DNA of 64,000 bases from assembly GCA_943735955.1 (NCBI GenBank), contig OX030969.1:2540587-2604586 (forward strand), given 5' to 3'. Made by a program: the position numbers and the translations under genes. Each line of letters starts with the position of its first letter. The stretch's first letter is position 1. This DNA comes from Piscicola geometra. Lineage: Eukaryota > Annelida > Clitellata > Hirudinida > Piscicolidae. The notes beneath the pieces were generated by a model. It was given only the letters and a program-made list of their open reading frames with translations, had not been told where the DNA came from and did not search any database. Positions 1 through 37,999 of the stretch are shown one piece after another.

Positions 1-862
1 TCTTCAATAATGTTAGAAATATGTTTTATGACAACATTCTTATTCTCCACAACTGCAAATATAAAATCATTCGTATAATTTGATAGTACAATAATTTTCT
101 TATAATTTTTACATTATAAAAACAAACATAATAGGTCTAAATAACCATCATTTTTTTTTCTCAAAGGCACTGCAGCTTGGTCTGGCTGTAAAAAATAGAA
201 TTAAATTTTTCTAATGAAAGTCTTGGTATTTATTTCTCTTCTATCCCAAACTTTTTTCCTATTATTCTTTCATACTGGGGATGCAACAGACATGCTGTCA
301 TACGAATAAGATCAATAGCATCTTTTCTTTTGTCGAAATGATCAACTGAGCAATCATTTGGAAATTAATCATTCAAATTCAAAGTATTAATTTATAAAAT
401 TAAAATAATATAACTGACCATTTTGATTTCATCTGAAAAGTTTTCATCATCACCCATTTGTTATAATCTCCCTAATCTTTGGACTCATCCTAACAACTTC
501 AAATGTACTGTTGGATACTTTGACATTGGCAATGGTGGCTTCGTTATACATTTATATAGCATTTAATACTTATTTTAATTACGGAGTATCGATGAAATAA
601 AGATTTCCATACTTAGAAGTTTGCTAAAAAATCATTGTTAAAAAATCCACTCCCAATAACTGTTATTCCCGTTTTTCCCGTTCCCGATTTAAAAGTTGAT
701 TCCCGTTCCCGTCTTTTCCCGTTCCCGATTTGAATGTTGATTCCCGTTCCGAAAACCTATTCCCGGTTTTCGACTTTTCCCGTCTCGAAATTAATTTTCA
801 TTCCCGTTCCCGCGGGAGTCCCGCGGGTACCCGGGCAGATCGGGTACCCGGTCCGACCTCTA
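1..862 (+). mobile_element. Nonautonomous repeat with CCCGTTCCCG core
   Basis: Nearly the same sequence recurs at 43978-44832 in the same orientation, from AATAATGTTAGAAATATG to GTCCGACCTCTAAC, and in shortened inverted form at 20115-20465. The last 200 bp are full of TTCCCGTTCCCG and end GGGTACCCGGTCCGACCTCTA, like the TAGAGGTCGG ends of hAT elements. It has no coding capacity. Confidence 0.6.
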
Positions 863-1078
<216 letters not shown>

Positions 1079-1579
1079 AAACATACATACATACATGTTA
1101 GCGCTTTTGCTATTGTCCTCCAAGCTGTAGCTTGTTTTTCCTACTAAAACGTAGTCGTCATTCAGGTCCGGTGCTTCTGTTAATTATTGTACTATTTTTT
1201 TTAAGTGGATTGGTGTGGGATGTGTAGAAAACCTATGTTCTCAAAAAGACAATCTTTGCTTGCTGGGATGGCATTACATTCAGGCACGAATGCCTTCTAT
1301 GTTTTATAGGTAATTCAACTTAAGTCTATAAAAAATTTGAGTTTGTGTTAATTTGCAGGATTTTTTATATATATATGAATACTTATATATAAAAGACGTG
1401 GAAATAATTTTTTGTACACCTTCGTCTTCTATAAGTTTCGGCCCTTTTCTTTCGCTTATAAGCAATAATAACTTGCAATGGCTAAATCAGCTGCACAAAA
1501 GCACAAAGAGTATCGCATTATGAATGCTTTCAAACTTTAAAAAAGTTAATGTGAAAGGAGCAGGCATCGTCGTTGGCAT

Positions 1580-2115
1580 CCAAGCCATACTCAATCAATC
1601 AATCAAATAAATTCTATAGCGCTCTTCATTCAAATTCAAGAGCGCTCTGAAATGAACTTGTTAAACAGATATGTTTTCAGATCCTTTCGAATCGTAAACA
1701 AAGAATTAGAATTAGTTCAATAAAGAGGTAATGAGTTTCAAATAAATGGACCTGCATAATGGAAAGAACGTTTAGAAAACGAGTTATTAATGGAAGAAAT
1801 GAAATAATGTTTTTGTGTGGATGATCTTAAATTACTCCTATAAGGGTGAGAGATTAAAGACTTGAGGTATACTGGGGATACTAATTTTTTTTATTTAAAC
1901 ATAAATACAGAGATTTTAAATATGGTCCTAAATTTGATGGGGAGCCAATGTAATAAGATGAGAGAGGGTGTAATGTGGTGATAAATAGGAGTAAGGCTAA
2001 CGATTCTAGCTGCATAATTAAATACTATATTTAATGGTTTTAAAGTACTTTCAGGTAAATTACAATAGAGTGAATTACAATAGTCAATTCTAAATAAAAC
2101 CAAAAGCAAAAAGAA
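1580..2115 (-). mobile_element. L2-like LINE 3' end, 5' truncated
   Basis: Minus-strand frame FRIDYCNSLYCNLPESTLKP, then LILLHWLPIKFRTIFKI is the C-terminal part of CR1/L2-type reverse transcriptase. Further on DLKTYLFNKFISE precedes the stop, and the element ends in ATTGATTG repeats. Confidence 0.75.
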
Positions 2116-3028
2116 GTCTTTTGCTGCTCAGGCGAAGATTCGTTAGAAAGCATTTTTAATGTTATTGTTTAGTTATATTGCAATTAAAACTATTTTTCTA
2201 ATTCTATCTATTTTTACACTATTTTTGCTTGAAAAAAACGTTTTCAACGACCGTTAGTGTCTAGTATTTACTGTCATGACACCAAAATCTTTTGTCCGTC
2301 CATTTTTCTCTAAATATATGTTGTAATGCTTTTTATCTTTTACCACATTTCCAGGCTTTATCTCGCAAAAAAAAAATTTGTTGTGAAGAAATTTGTTATT
2401 ACCAGAATCACTAAAAACGCGATACTATTTTTTGCAACTGTCCTACACCAAGAAAAATGAAACGATCTTTATAAAACTTGGTCAATAGGTTGTTCTATGA
2501 ATATATTCGTAAATCTTAAAAAATATTAAATAAATATGGTGTACCCTTCATTCTATCTTAATTTAAAGTTCAACAAACTCACCAAAAGAATACCATCACT
2601 CCCTGGAACTACTCATATACATAACCATGAACGAAACTATTGATTGTAATCAACTGTTAATTATTTGAGCAAAACGCCTTTTAAAATCCTTTTTCAAATT
2701 TTTGCTAGTAACCTATTTTTGTGACTTAAGCGTATTTTAAACTAGCCTAAAATAAAACAATTGCTTTCTTAACTTTTACTATTATAACTATTCATAAATA
2801 ATTTTTAATTGGGCTCTACAAGCTTTCGGACCATTAAACTATAATTAATAATTTTAATTGTGTTGTGAAAACTTTCTGCCCATTATAACTATTTATTAAT
2901 ATATCAAAAAATTCGTAAAATTGTGATCCCACCACCGTTTTAAAAGCAATTTAGCTCAAGAATTTATAGAATTGATTGTGACTTTTAAGCTAAATGAAGT
3001 ATTCACAAGAAAACAGAATTCCCATTAC
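2116..3028 (-). other. Intron 19 of gene 1
   Basis: Follows the GTAATG donor of exon 19. A short stretch (CTTTTAAAACGGTGGTGGG on the minus strand) matches gene 2 downstream of its exon 19 (55505-55530). No further exon is visible. Confidence 0.55.
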
Positions 3029-28483
<25,455 letters not shown>

Positions 28484-28648
28484 CGTCAGTTCTAAGGGGA
28501 GGAAATGTGCTTTGTTTTCGATGTTTCTTTCATGCAAGCATATGTGCTTCGGTGCAACCTGGAGTAACTCAAACCAGGAATTTTGATTTGAGCGGATTTG
28601 AGCAAGTTTTTTTGGTATGATTTGATTTGAGTAATTTGGTTTCAACAA

Positions 28649-29044
28649 TTGCGAAAATCTCTGATTTATAGCGATCAGATTGATAAATTTAGAAATGAAT
28701 TTAATTTGATGAAGTTTAGATTTAACTGCACCGTGCAAGATATTCAATTGAATGTATTGGTCTACAAGCTGTTTGCATTTGCGTCATTTATTCATGATTC
28801 TATTCTAGGACGTTCGCATGCCATTAAAGTAAATCGTGGATTTTATATTTGCTTCGCTTCAGATACAAAAATAACTTGTTTTAAACATCATAAGAAAAAC
28901 CTTCTCAAGTCTATGAGTGCAACGCTGGATCGCTTATCAACAAGCTTGAGTTATGAAAAAAGCGAAAATTCTGTTGCATGCATTACGCAATCATTTGCAA
29001 TGTCACACTCTAGAAGTAACTTTACCAGAATGTATTCTTTGTAA
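28649..29044 (+). other. 131-codon open frame of unknown nature
   Basis: An ATG-started frame encodes an unremarkable protein with FIHDSILGRSHAIKVNRGF and ITCFKHHKKNLLKSM. It overlaps the 5' flank of gene 1 on the opposite strand. I recognise no domain. Base composition is less AT-rich than downstream, but nothing proves that it is expressed. Confidence 0.25.
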
Positions 29045-29569
29045 AAGTTACACCGGCAACATTAATTTAAAAACTAAGGCTGCAAAAATTCAACTTTCAA
29101 AATAATGCTACTTATAAGATAACTAACACTGAAATAAATACTTTCAGTTCAATTTAATAATTCAGTGTAATTTGATCATTAACGTAATGATTTATTACTT
29201 TTAAAAATGTGTAATGTAACTTGAAATGTTACGGTTACTTCTTGGGAGAATGCATGCTTATATACTTATAAGGTTTTAAGAATTGCTTAACAGCTCAAGT
29301 CAGAACTAATCTGATTTATATGTTCATTTATATATAATATATACTTTTGTATACTAATTCAAAATGAATCTAGATATACTAACCTGAAGTGACTCAAGAC
29401 ACAATACATGCGGATTTAAGTGTGTGCCATAGACTAGAGTGTGAACCATAATCTTGAGATTTTCGATTTTAATAAAAAATGTTATTAAAACACGTTTGAA
29501 GTGTAGCAAGTTAAGTTGAAAGCGATTTAAATGACATTTATAAATGAAATGTTGTATTAGAGGATGACA

Positions 29570-29641
29570 TGTTACTTTTAGAGGTATTTTCTTGAATTTG
29601 ATGAGAGAGCGCTATAGAATTTGTTTGATTGATTGATTGCT
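29570..29641 (+). mobile_element. L2-like LINE, 3' terminal scrap
   Basis: GAATTTGATGAGAGAGCGCT followed by ATAGAATTTGTTTGATTGATTGATTG matches the 3' end of the LINE at 1580-2115 and 51650-53868. Confidence 0.6.
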
Positions 29642-30139
29642 TTTCTGATAAGATTAGGATTTAAAGATCTCAAAATATTTTTTATACAATTAATTTTTAA
29701 AACTATTTCTGTATAAGGGTACTATGTACCTGCAATTAAAGAAATAAAATCATCTTACACATTAGTTTTTATCTGAAAATAAAATGAGAAAAACATTATT
29801 CAGCTTTAAACAAATGAATTTTAGAAAAATAACTTATCAAATTCATAAAAAACACATTTTGTTTTCAAATGCTGTCCTTTTCATTTATTATTTAAAGTAA
29901 GAAAAGTTATTTAAAAAGTTAGGCGGTGCAATAAAATTGTCGCTTCAAAGATCCTAAATTGTTTATTTCTTTTCCTATATCGGTTCGTGCTTTTGTTTTT
30001 TCGTCCAATTGTTAGCAAATTAAATCATAAAATATCAACAAAATGATATAATTTAAACTTAAGTTTCAACCAAAATATTTCAAAATACTATCAAAAGTAA
30101 CTAAATCCACATTAAAACTATAGTTATACTTTTCAATTC
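29642..30139. other. AT-rich region upstream of RPL15
   Basis: Should contain the RPL15 promoter and 5' noncoding exon, given the acceptor at 30145, but I cannot place either. Confidence 0.4.
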
Positions 30140-30154
30140 ACTGCAGAAGGAGCC

Positions 30155-31583
30155 ATGGGTGCGAGTAGATATTTGCAGGAGTTGTACCGCAAAAAGCAGA
30201 GTGATGTGATGAGGTTCACGTCTAGGATCAGGACTTGGCAGTTCCGCCAACTCCCTGGCGTCCACCGCGCTCCCAGACCCACTCGTCCCGAGAAAGCCAA
30301 GAGACTGGGATACAAGGCCAAGCAAGGTTTAGAAACTACAATTATAAATGTTGCAAGAGTGTTTTTCATATATGATGTGTTATTAGTTGAATTTTTAAAT
30401 TTAAAGCAATATTTAATCATGATTGGAAACCTACCAAAATATCTTGATGTTTCTTGTCTTTTAAAATATTTCAAAAGTTAAACTAACTAACTTTCAGAAA
30501 AATCTTTCAAAAGCGTTATATCCACCAATGACCAATCATCCTCAACAGGATTCGTGATCTACAGAATCAGAATCCGCAGGGGAGGTCGCAAGAGACCTGC
30601 TCCCAAGGGTCAAGTGTACGGAAAGCCCAAGAGCTGCGGAATCAACCAGCTCAAGAACCAGAGGTCTCTCCAGGCGGTTGCTGAGGTGAGGAAATGGAAT
30701 TTTGGTGGTGAGATGGTGGTATACAGTGGTTACCTAGAACCAGTTCTCTTTTTATATTTAGGCATTCAAAATTCATGCGTATACATTTTAAAAGAACTTA
30801 ACTTTATGTGTAAAAACAAATGGAAATAATAAATTTGTATAATATATTTTTTTTAGTAGTTTGTCTTATAATTTATAATCTTTTTAAATATTGTCCTAGA
30901 TAATATAAATAAATATATCATATACATAAAGTTTAATTATATGAAAAAACTTTTAAACTCCTATTTTTTTATTTTACTCATATAAAATCAGTTTGTAAGC
31001 CATGCATGTTCCAATTCTGAATCCCAAAGATTAAATGATTCTAATCAAATTATATACAGTATGCTGTAAGTTCAAAAGAACGATGATTGGAGTAGATATT
31101 CTATCCAAAGAGTTCATTTCACTGCTGTTGGGGTTTTTTTATATTTTTGTGTGTATTATTAATGTTAGTATAAACTCCTAAGTATTACAAGTTATACTAG
31201 ATTACTTGGTTTTTGTCATATTTATTTTCATTTCACTTTTTCATCCACTACATATGCAATCAATCACCACAAAACAGGAGAGGGTGGGCAGACGCTGCAA
31301 GGCACTGCGAGTACTGAACAGTTACTGGGTGGGAGAGGACAGTACTTACAAGTACTTTGAGGTGATCTGCATCGACCCATTCCACAAGGCGATCAGACGA
31401 GACCCCGAGGCGAACTGGATCTGCAAGCCAGTGCACAAGCACAGAGAGATGAGGGGTCTGACGAGTGTGAACAAGAAGTCCAGAGGCCTTGGAAAGGGTC
31501 ACACTTTCACGAAGACAATTGGTGGATCGAGACACGCCAACTGGAGGAAGAACAACAGGGTGCAGATGCACAGGAAGCGATGA
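30155..31583 (+). CDS. RPL15: 60S ribosomal protein L15
   Basis: Three coding exons, 30155-30326, 30549-30685 and 31278-31583, join to 204 codons plus TGA, the usual length of eukaryotic RPL15 (eL15). The protein starts [20 protein letters not shown] and contains [49 protein letters not shown] and [11 protein letters not shown], all hallmarks of this protein of the large ribosomal subunit. Donors are GTTTAG and GTGAGG, acceptors CAACAG and AAACAG. A CTGCAG acceptor 9 bp before the ATG suggests a separate 5' noncoding exon. It lies in the spacer between the two inverted receptor genes and looks intact and functional. Confidence 0.96.
30327..30548 (+). other. RPL15 intron 1
   Basis: GTTTAG...CAACAG intron of 222 bp interrupting the Gly codon after KAKQ (phase 1). 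I see no snoRNA boxes in it. Confidence 0.85.
30686..31277 (+). other. RPL15 intron 2
   Basis: GTGAGG...AAACAG intron of 592 bp between two Glu codons (phase 0). AT-rich. L15 introns sometimes host snoRNAs in animals; a GATGATTG near 31082 is only a partial C box and no paired D box is convincing. Confidence 0.8.
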
Positions 31584-32400
31584 GGGTGTTTGGTGGGTTT
31601 GTGATCCTCATGACCTGCTTCATGCCTCCTTTTCCAAGTCGTTTGGTGATCATAAAGCTCTGAAAATGTCTTGCTTTCATTTATTTCTCTTAGAAGTAAT
31701 GTTAGGGCAAGATAAGTTAATTAGCAGTAATAGGGTTATAAACAAAATAGAAAAGGATCACTGGAGATGATTTATTATATAATTTGAGGTTGCATATTAC
31801 ACGAAAAATTTCCACCAAAAAACCTAATACGCGTCAAATTAAATATTTGGGGTTTCAGCAATGCTGCGGTTTTAGTATATAGTAAACATTTTTATGTAGT
31901 TGGAAATGTGTCAAGCTGGTGGCTTCCTAGCTCAGTTTTAAACCATGAACCGCTACAATGATTTTCTTCTCTAACTTGAGCAGAGGCATGAGTGGCGATC
32001 CTGGGGGCTTCTGAGGTCCAGAACCCTCCCACACAAGAAAAAACATTTTTAAACTTCTATTTTGACACGAGTATTTAAGTATGCAAAAAATATTTTTTGT
32101 TTTAGACAGCATTCACTATTACTACACATACAATGTACTATTATATAATAATAATAATTATGCCATGGTTGACGATTAGGCTCGTATCAAAACATGAGTT
32201 TAGAAATTTTGTAATGGAAAAAGTTGGGGCGTCTACATTTAGGCCGTCCCCGTCACTACCAAAAAGTGGAGAGGGGGTTTTGACTCCAAGACCCCCCCCC
32301 CCGCCCATCATAATGTAAATGCAATTAGCATTGAATATAAAAAATCATGGTTTGATTGAAAATATAGAAAGAAGAGGAAGAAAAAGAAAGACAACATTTG
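31584..32400. other. RPL15 3' flank and spacer
   Basis: Includes the RPL15 3' UTR. No canonical AATAAA is seen within the first 200 bases. A GGGGGGG/CCCCCCC-type motif at 32272-32308 (GACTCCAAGACCCCCCCC) resembles hAT element ends elsewhere in the window. Confidence 0.4.
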
Positions 32401-32429
32401 AGCGCTGAAATGTAAATTCTTATTTCAAC

Positions 32430-33000
32430 GCAAGTAACTTGGCTGAAGCTTTCAAATTCTTTTCAAATACTTGTCTATATCCACCTTGATCCACTTTTTC
32501 ATCAATCAATTTTATGCTTTTCACGCCCCTACAACATATCATTTCCACCACGATGCTTCACAGTTGTTTTCAATTTTTTAAATTTAAACTCTTCTTTTAC
32601 ATTTCTTCAGACTTTAGAACTGCAATCAGGTTCATAAAGATTTAACTTACTCTTATCCGACTATATAAACTGCTTGCAAAACACATCAGACTTTTTTCAC
32701 GTACATTTTTGCATGCTCAAACTTTTCTTACGATTTGCTTCCCAAATGAATGGTTTTTCCGTGCTATTCGGCTGTGCAAATCTTTCTGATGAAGGCGATT
32801 TCTAACAGCTTTTGAAGATATACATTCTCTAAATGGTATCTCGACATCATTTGTTACATTTCTAGCTGCAATCTTTCTATTCTGTCTCACCAGCTTCATG
32901 AAGTACTGGTCTTGCCTCAATTTTGTCTTTATTTTCCTTCCTCTTTCATCCCCATTTTCAACCAACAAATTATTTTTTCTCTCATCTTTATTGCATTTAC
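32430..33000 (-). pseudogene. Tc1/mariner transposase, decayed
   Basis: Minus-strand frames read RGRKIKTKLRQDQYFMKLV and ISSKAVRNRLHQKDLHSR, the second helix-turn-helix of Tc1 transposases. Further on is a degenerate FI*SDKSKLNLYEPD and then TTVKHRGGN, counterparts of W.DE.KF.L and VKHGGG around the catalytic aspartate. Stops and shifts are frequent. Immediately downstream is the CsRn1-type element. Confidence 0.75.
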
Positions 33001-33292
33001 TATATTCAACGTTTTCGCAATAAATCGTTGAGAAAAACTTTCTTTTTTAGATCAAAAACTCTTTGAAGAATATTATTTGAATGCTCTTTTATTTTGCATT
33101 CTGGTATGGTATTTTTCTGTTCTAAATTTTTTGTTTATAATAAGAAACATGAATAAATTTATTTGTTAAACAACTTATGTATGTAACCATTGTAACCAAC
33201 CACGCAACCGTAGACGTGACAGAAGGAAAAATGTTTTATCACCTTTAAGTTTAAATCTATCACGGTAAGAAAAGACTTTATTTTATCACTAC

Positions 33293-33424
33293 TGTTACGA
33301 CTAAGAGTTCAGGAAACACGAGAGAGAGTTTATTTACACCATAACGACTTTATATAGGGTGCGAGAGACAAAGGTCGCCTAGGAGTGGTTGTGTGTACAT
33401 ATTGTACACAATGTGGCTGCTACA
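33293..33424 (-). repeat. 3' LTR of the CsRn1-type element
   Basis: 132 bp, TG...CA on the plus strand, about 97% identical to the copy at 37779-37910. Contains the near-palindrome TGTACATATTGTACA. Confidence 0.93.
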
Positions 33425-33509
33425 ATACTCCCCCACCAGAGAGTACTGGCGAACGAAGAAGCAAACAAAATATTGTCAAGTTGTGAATTTTGTTGGTGCA
33501 ATAGTTGTT

Positions 33510-33622
33510 GTTGCAGTAGTGCATGTTGCAGTAGTGCATGTTGCAGTGGTGCATGTTGCAGTGGTGCATGTTGCAGTGGTGCATGTTGCAGTGGTGCATG
33601 TTGCAGTGGTGCATGTTGCAGC
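33510..33622 (+). repeat. 15-bp minisatellite in the 3' untranslated part of the CsRn1-type element
   Basis: About seven copies of TGCATGTTGCAGTGG lie between the integrase stop and the polypurine tract. Confidence 0.88.
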
Positions 33623-33757
33623 CCTTTGTGAACTCAAAGAATCAAGTGATGACGCAAGATAAAACGAAGCTGACGACGGAGAAATTCTGAAAATGATGAT
33701 GAAGACTTAGTTAGCACGATTGGTTGATGGGCGGTTGATAGACAAGGCGTCAATGAG

Positions 33758-35689
33758 TCACGTTGTGTAATCTGCCAAATTCTTTGGCCAATGCACCCTT
33801 CTGCCGGACCTAGTGTGGATTGGAGGTGGCTGTTGAGTATTCGATGAGTTGGTAGTCGTTGTTGTTGGTGTTGCTGTTATTGTTGTTGATGCTAACTTGA
33901 AGGGTGTTGTTGTTGAGGTTGTTGTTGTCAATGTTGTTGCTGTTGTCTTTGATGAGGACATCGTTGGTGGTGGTGAAAGAAATGCGGGTTTTAGTCTGTC
34001 GATTGAGACGGTGTCTCTACGCCCGTTCTTTTCTAGGACAAAATATTTTGCCCTTCTTTCAAGAACGGCGTAAGGACCCTCGTATGGAGACTGAAGCGGT
34101 TGTCGATGCGAGTCCACACGAACGAAAACTTTTGGTGTGGTTAGAAGGTCTTTTGGGATGTAGCTTGAAGTTTGTTGCTCCCTTGGTGGCTCTGCTTTTA
34201 TTTTGTTCATCTGATCCTTCAAACGCGAGACATAACTTGTAATGTCGGGAGTGGAATTGTTGCTGGACGAGCACTCACCAGGCAGTCTCAACGCCGTTCC
34301 ATAAACAAGTTCTGCTGGTGAACATTTGAGATCCTCCTTTACCGATGAACGGATTCCCAAGAGCACTACAGGCAAGGACTCCATCCATCCACCAGCTGAA
34401 GGGTGTGCCGCAAGGGAGGACTTTAGTTGCCGATGGAAACGCTCGACCATACCGTTGGCTGCAGGATGGTATGCAGTTGTTCTCACATGATGTATACCCA
34501 GCAACTTGCTCTTCTGATAGAAAAGGCGAGACGAAAATTGGCTGCCTCTATCTGTTGTGATGGTCTCGGGAACACCAAAATTCGAGACCCATCCGGCCAT
34601 GAAGTTCTTTAGGATGGTTTCTGTCGAGGTGTTGCTGATAGGGATGGCTACGGGCCATCTTGTGAATCGATCAACGCAGGTTAGAATGTGAGTGAACCCT
34701 TCAGACGCAAGAAGAGGTCCCACCAGGTTGATGTGAACGTGTTGGAAACGGCATTTCGGCAATGTAAATTTGGACGGAGCTGTGATGGTGTGGCGATGTA
34801 CTTTATTTTTCTGACATGGAAGACATTCTCTGCACCATGTCCTGATGTTCTTATCCATGTTTGGCCATACAAACCGTTGCTGAATCAATTTTGACGTAGC
34901 TGTCACACCTGGATGAGATAAAGAATGCAAAGCTAAAAACACCTTGTATCTGAGTTGCTCTGGGACGAAAGGTCTAGAAACTCCTGTTGACGTGTCTACC
35001 CAGATGTTGCCTTGGTTGAAAGGAAGAGGAATCTCTTCGAGCTGCAAAGATGTCGGTTTGAGACGTATCGATAAATCTGAAGACTGGTGCTTGGCAATTT
35101 CTTGCATATCGATAACTGTTATCGCGTTAGCCTCAGTCCGAGAAAGTGCATCTGCAACTACATTGTCTGTTCCCTTGATGTGTTTGATCTCAGCAGAGAA
35201 CTGTGAGATGTAGTCTAAATGCCTGGCTTCTCTCGGTGAGTGACGGCTTGTGTTGGTCCTGAGAGCGAAGGTGAGTGGCTTATGATCAGTGAAGATGGTA
35301 AACTGACGACCTTCGAGGAAGTGTTGAAAGTGCTTGATGGCTTGATAGATTGCAAGCAACTCTCGGCCAAAAGTACTATACCTCGTCTGGGCAGGATGAA
35401 ACTTTTGCGAGAAAAACGCTAAAGGTTGACGCTTACCTTTTTGTACCTGCTCGAGAACTGCTCCTGCTGCTACGTCAGAAGCGTCAGTAAGAAGTTGCAG
35501 CTCCCATCTATCATCAATGAAACCCAAGCCTGGGGCATTCTGAAGAGCTTCTTTCGTCTGATTGAAGGCTTGAGTTTGAGCATCAGTCAAGCAAAGGGTT
35601 TTTGTAGATGGCTTCTTTCTGAGAACATCTGTTAACGGTGCCAATAAACTGGAGCAATGAGGAATGAAACGCCTGTAGAAATTAACCAT
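33758..35689 (-). pseudogene. CsRn1-type element, RT end, RNase H and integrase
   Basis: One base out of frame with the upstream part; the shift falls near INQLQRF. RNase H motifs: TDASDVAAG, FGRELLAIYQAIKHF, FTDHKPLTFAL, DALSR. Integrase: H...H...C..C (HSLSHPG..., WCRECLPCQKNK), then CVDRFTRW, TTDRGSQFSS and NGMVERFHRQLKS (D, D, E). A Thr-rich tail ends with TRSGRRVHWPKNLADY, the GPY-independent C-terminal motif common in these elements. This 643-residue frame is itself uninterrupted. Confidence 0.92.
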
Positions 35690-35877
35690 TCCTATAAACC
35701 GTTGCAGTTGATTGATCTTTGCGGTTGTTTGTACTCCACGATTGCTTGGATTCTGTTGGGAAGAGGTCTGATTCCGTCTTTGTTGAGGTGGTGTCCAAGG
35801 AAGTTGGTAGATGGTACGGCAAATTCACACTTGTCGACGTTGATGGTGAGGTTGAATTTGCTGAATCTTCTGAATAC

Positions 35878-37365
35878 TTACTCGAGATGAAGGAGATGTT
35901 CTTCTAGAGAGGTGCTAGCGATCAGTACATCGTCGATGTACACAAAAGCATAAGTCAAACCTCTGAGAACTTCGTCCATGAACCGTTGGAAGGTTTGAGC
36001 CGCGTTCCTTAGACCAAAGGGAAGACGAACAAACTCATACAATCTGAAAGGTGTTGTAATGGCGGATTTCTGAATGTCTTCTTCTGCGATTGGAATGTGG
36101 TGGAAGGCTCTCACCAAGTCAATTCGCGAGAAGATGTTGCAGTTGACGAGGTTGTTAGTAAAATCGTGAAGATGAGGCACTGGATACCTGTCTGGAATGG
36201 TATTGTTGTTCAACGCACGGTAGTCACCGCATGGCCTCCAATCTCCAGACGACTTCGGTACCAAGTGTAGCGGCGAAGACCACGGGCTTGATGAAGGTCT
36301 TATTATGCCCAGTTGGATCATGTGATCAAACTCCGCTTTCGCCAGCTTCAACTTCTCCGGTGACAGACGGCGTGGCTTTTGAAACGTAGGAGGTCCTTCG
36401 GTGATTATGCTGTGCCTCGTCATGTGTTGCACCTCCTCGTTGTAATTCGATGGTCGGCTGATGGTTGGGTATCTCTCTAGAAGTCTTGCTACTGCCTCAA
36501 CAGATGACCTTGCAACTCGAATCTGTGTCGGCACTGACTTGGAGATTGACCCAATGACAGCCAAGGATGTTGTGTTGTCCACCAGGCGTTGGCTAGACAT
36601 GTCCACCCCCAGACTGAAATGGGACAGAAAATCCGCTCCTATGATGGGTTTCTTGACGTCGGCTACGAGAAAAATCCAGGGAAATTGCCTGCGTAAACCG
36701 AGGTTGACCATCAGGGATTTCTGTCCATACGTTTTGATGATGGAGTTGTTGGCTGCATGAAGCGTGAACGATGATGGGGTGAGAGAATGATTGGCTGGTG
36801 GAGGAATGACGCTTACTTCTGCACCAGTGTCGATTAGGAACGTGAGGTTGTTGCATGCGTCTCTTATGAATAATAGACGACTCTTATTTTGTTGGCCGTG
36901 GACAGATGTCGCTCCTACTGTCCGGCCCTGCCTTTTGAATGAGCGAAAATTGCATGGTGGTGTGCATTTTCGTGCCTTTTTCCCAAAAGTCTGGTGATAC
37001 CAGCACATGCCTGCTGTGGTGTTCGGGCTTCCGGAACGAGGTGAATTTTGTCGGCTGTTTGAACGAATTCTTCCTCGTTGTTGATTCTGGTTAGCCGCTA
37101 AAGTGGCCATACTTGTGGTGATTTGTTGCAGCCACGTATGTATCTCCGGCATGGTTTGAGCTGAAGCTTGTGGAGTTGGCGTTGAGACTTGTGTGATGGT
37201 GGTTTGTTGAAGTTCCACCATCCTGTCTGCTTGTAACGCCAGTTCTGCCAGTGGGATGTTCATTGAAACCGCCAGGATTGGTTGAATGTGAGTGGGCATT
37301 TTGTCGAACCATAACTGCTTTAAGATGGCTTCGTCCATTTTGTTGCTACCCAGCAGTGACTTCAT
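35878..37365 (-). pseudogene. CsRn1-type element, Gag C-terminus, protease and RT N-terminal half
   Basis: Residues 121-138 hold the CHCC knuckle CWYH..(9)..[18 protein letters not shown] (about 177-188) is the aspartic protease site. RT motifs follow: [33 protein letters not shown], and the catalytic YIDDVLIAS. It stops at a TAA directly after HLLHLE, where related elements continue with the RT thumb; the frame remains open beyond the stop (KFNLTINVDKCEF). Confidence 0.9.
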
Positions 37366-37401
37366 GTGGCGAAGCAGCTGGGAAGGATGTCTGCCGTCTG
37401 G

Positions 37402-37740
37402 TTACCTGTCGCCGAACAACTCTCTCAGCATGCTTGCCTCAGACTGGCAGCACCTGTAAAGAATTGCCTTTCTCAGCGTCTCGTATGGCGACGACGACGG
37501 CACCTCCACGAGTAGGTCTTGAACCTGTTCGGCGACATTGAAAGGTATGTGCTCCACCACATATGAGTACTTGGTCAGGCCTGCTGTCCCTTTGCGCGTG
37601 TGGAATATTGCTTCCACGTGGCAAAACCAGAGTTTTGGGTTGGCTGTGAAAAAAACGGGTAAGCTAAGAGAGCTTACTTGCGGCGTCTGCTCTGCCCTTG
37701 TCTCCTCCTCTGACGTAACTTTAAAGAAAATATCTTCCAT
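37402..37740 (-). pseudogene. CsRn1-type element, Gag N-terminal part
   Basis: Starts with ATG 38 bp inside the 5' LTR and encodes MEDIFFKV, then FFTANPKLWFCHVEAIF (the usual FW..ne..W..F of retrotransposon Gag) and a segment ending ELFGDR. It ends at a TAA; the frame after this stop continues without shift to the next open stretch at 37365, so a single nonsense change separates them. Confidence 0.85.
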
Positions 37741-37778
37741 AACGTGCTTTAGTCGGGCTTCTGTTCGGGGTCACCAAT

Positions 37779-37910
37779 TGTTACGACTAAGAGTTCAGGA
37801 AACACGAGAGAGAGTTTATTTACACGATAACGACTTTATATAGGGTGCTAGGGACAAAGGTCGCCTAGGAGTGGTTGTGTGTACATATTGTACACAATGT
37901 GGCCGCTACA
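37779..37910 (-). repeat. 5' LTR of the CsRn1-type element
   Basis: 132-bp partner of 33293-33424, followed on the element strand by AT and the tRNA-Trp-like primer site at 37765-37776. Confidence 0.93.
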
Positions 37911-37999
37911 CTACTATTGATTAAGCGAAAAATGGTAAACCACTAAACAAATTATATTACCAACATATCCATTAATGATCAAAATTGATATTTCAAAAA

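Larger units (their letters stand above)
33293..37910 (-). mobile_element. Ty3/gypsy LTR retrotransposon, CsRn1 type, nearly complete but with inactivated frames
   Basis: Two 132-bp LTRs (33293-33424 and 37779-37910) start TGTTAC and end GCTACA on the plus strand, differ at four positions, and are flanked by CTAC at 33289-33292 and 37911-37914. Coding is on the minus strand: Gag, protease, reverse transcriptase, RNase H, integrase. The primer site TGGTGACCCCGA (37765-37776), two bases from the 5' LTR, matches the 3' end of animal tRNA-Trp. A polypurine tract GGTGGGGGAGT lies next to the 3' LTR. The Gag knuckle is CWYH...CTPPC (CHCC), which together with the tRNA-Trp primer defines the CsRn1 clade (Kabuki, Boudicca, Ninja). 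Two in-frame TAA codons and one frameshift break the coding region. Confidence 0.92.

Noticed and set aside
30686..31277. snoRNA in RPL15 intron 2
   Set aside because: Only a weak C-box-like motif, without a matching D box or terminal stem.
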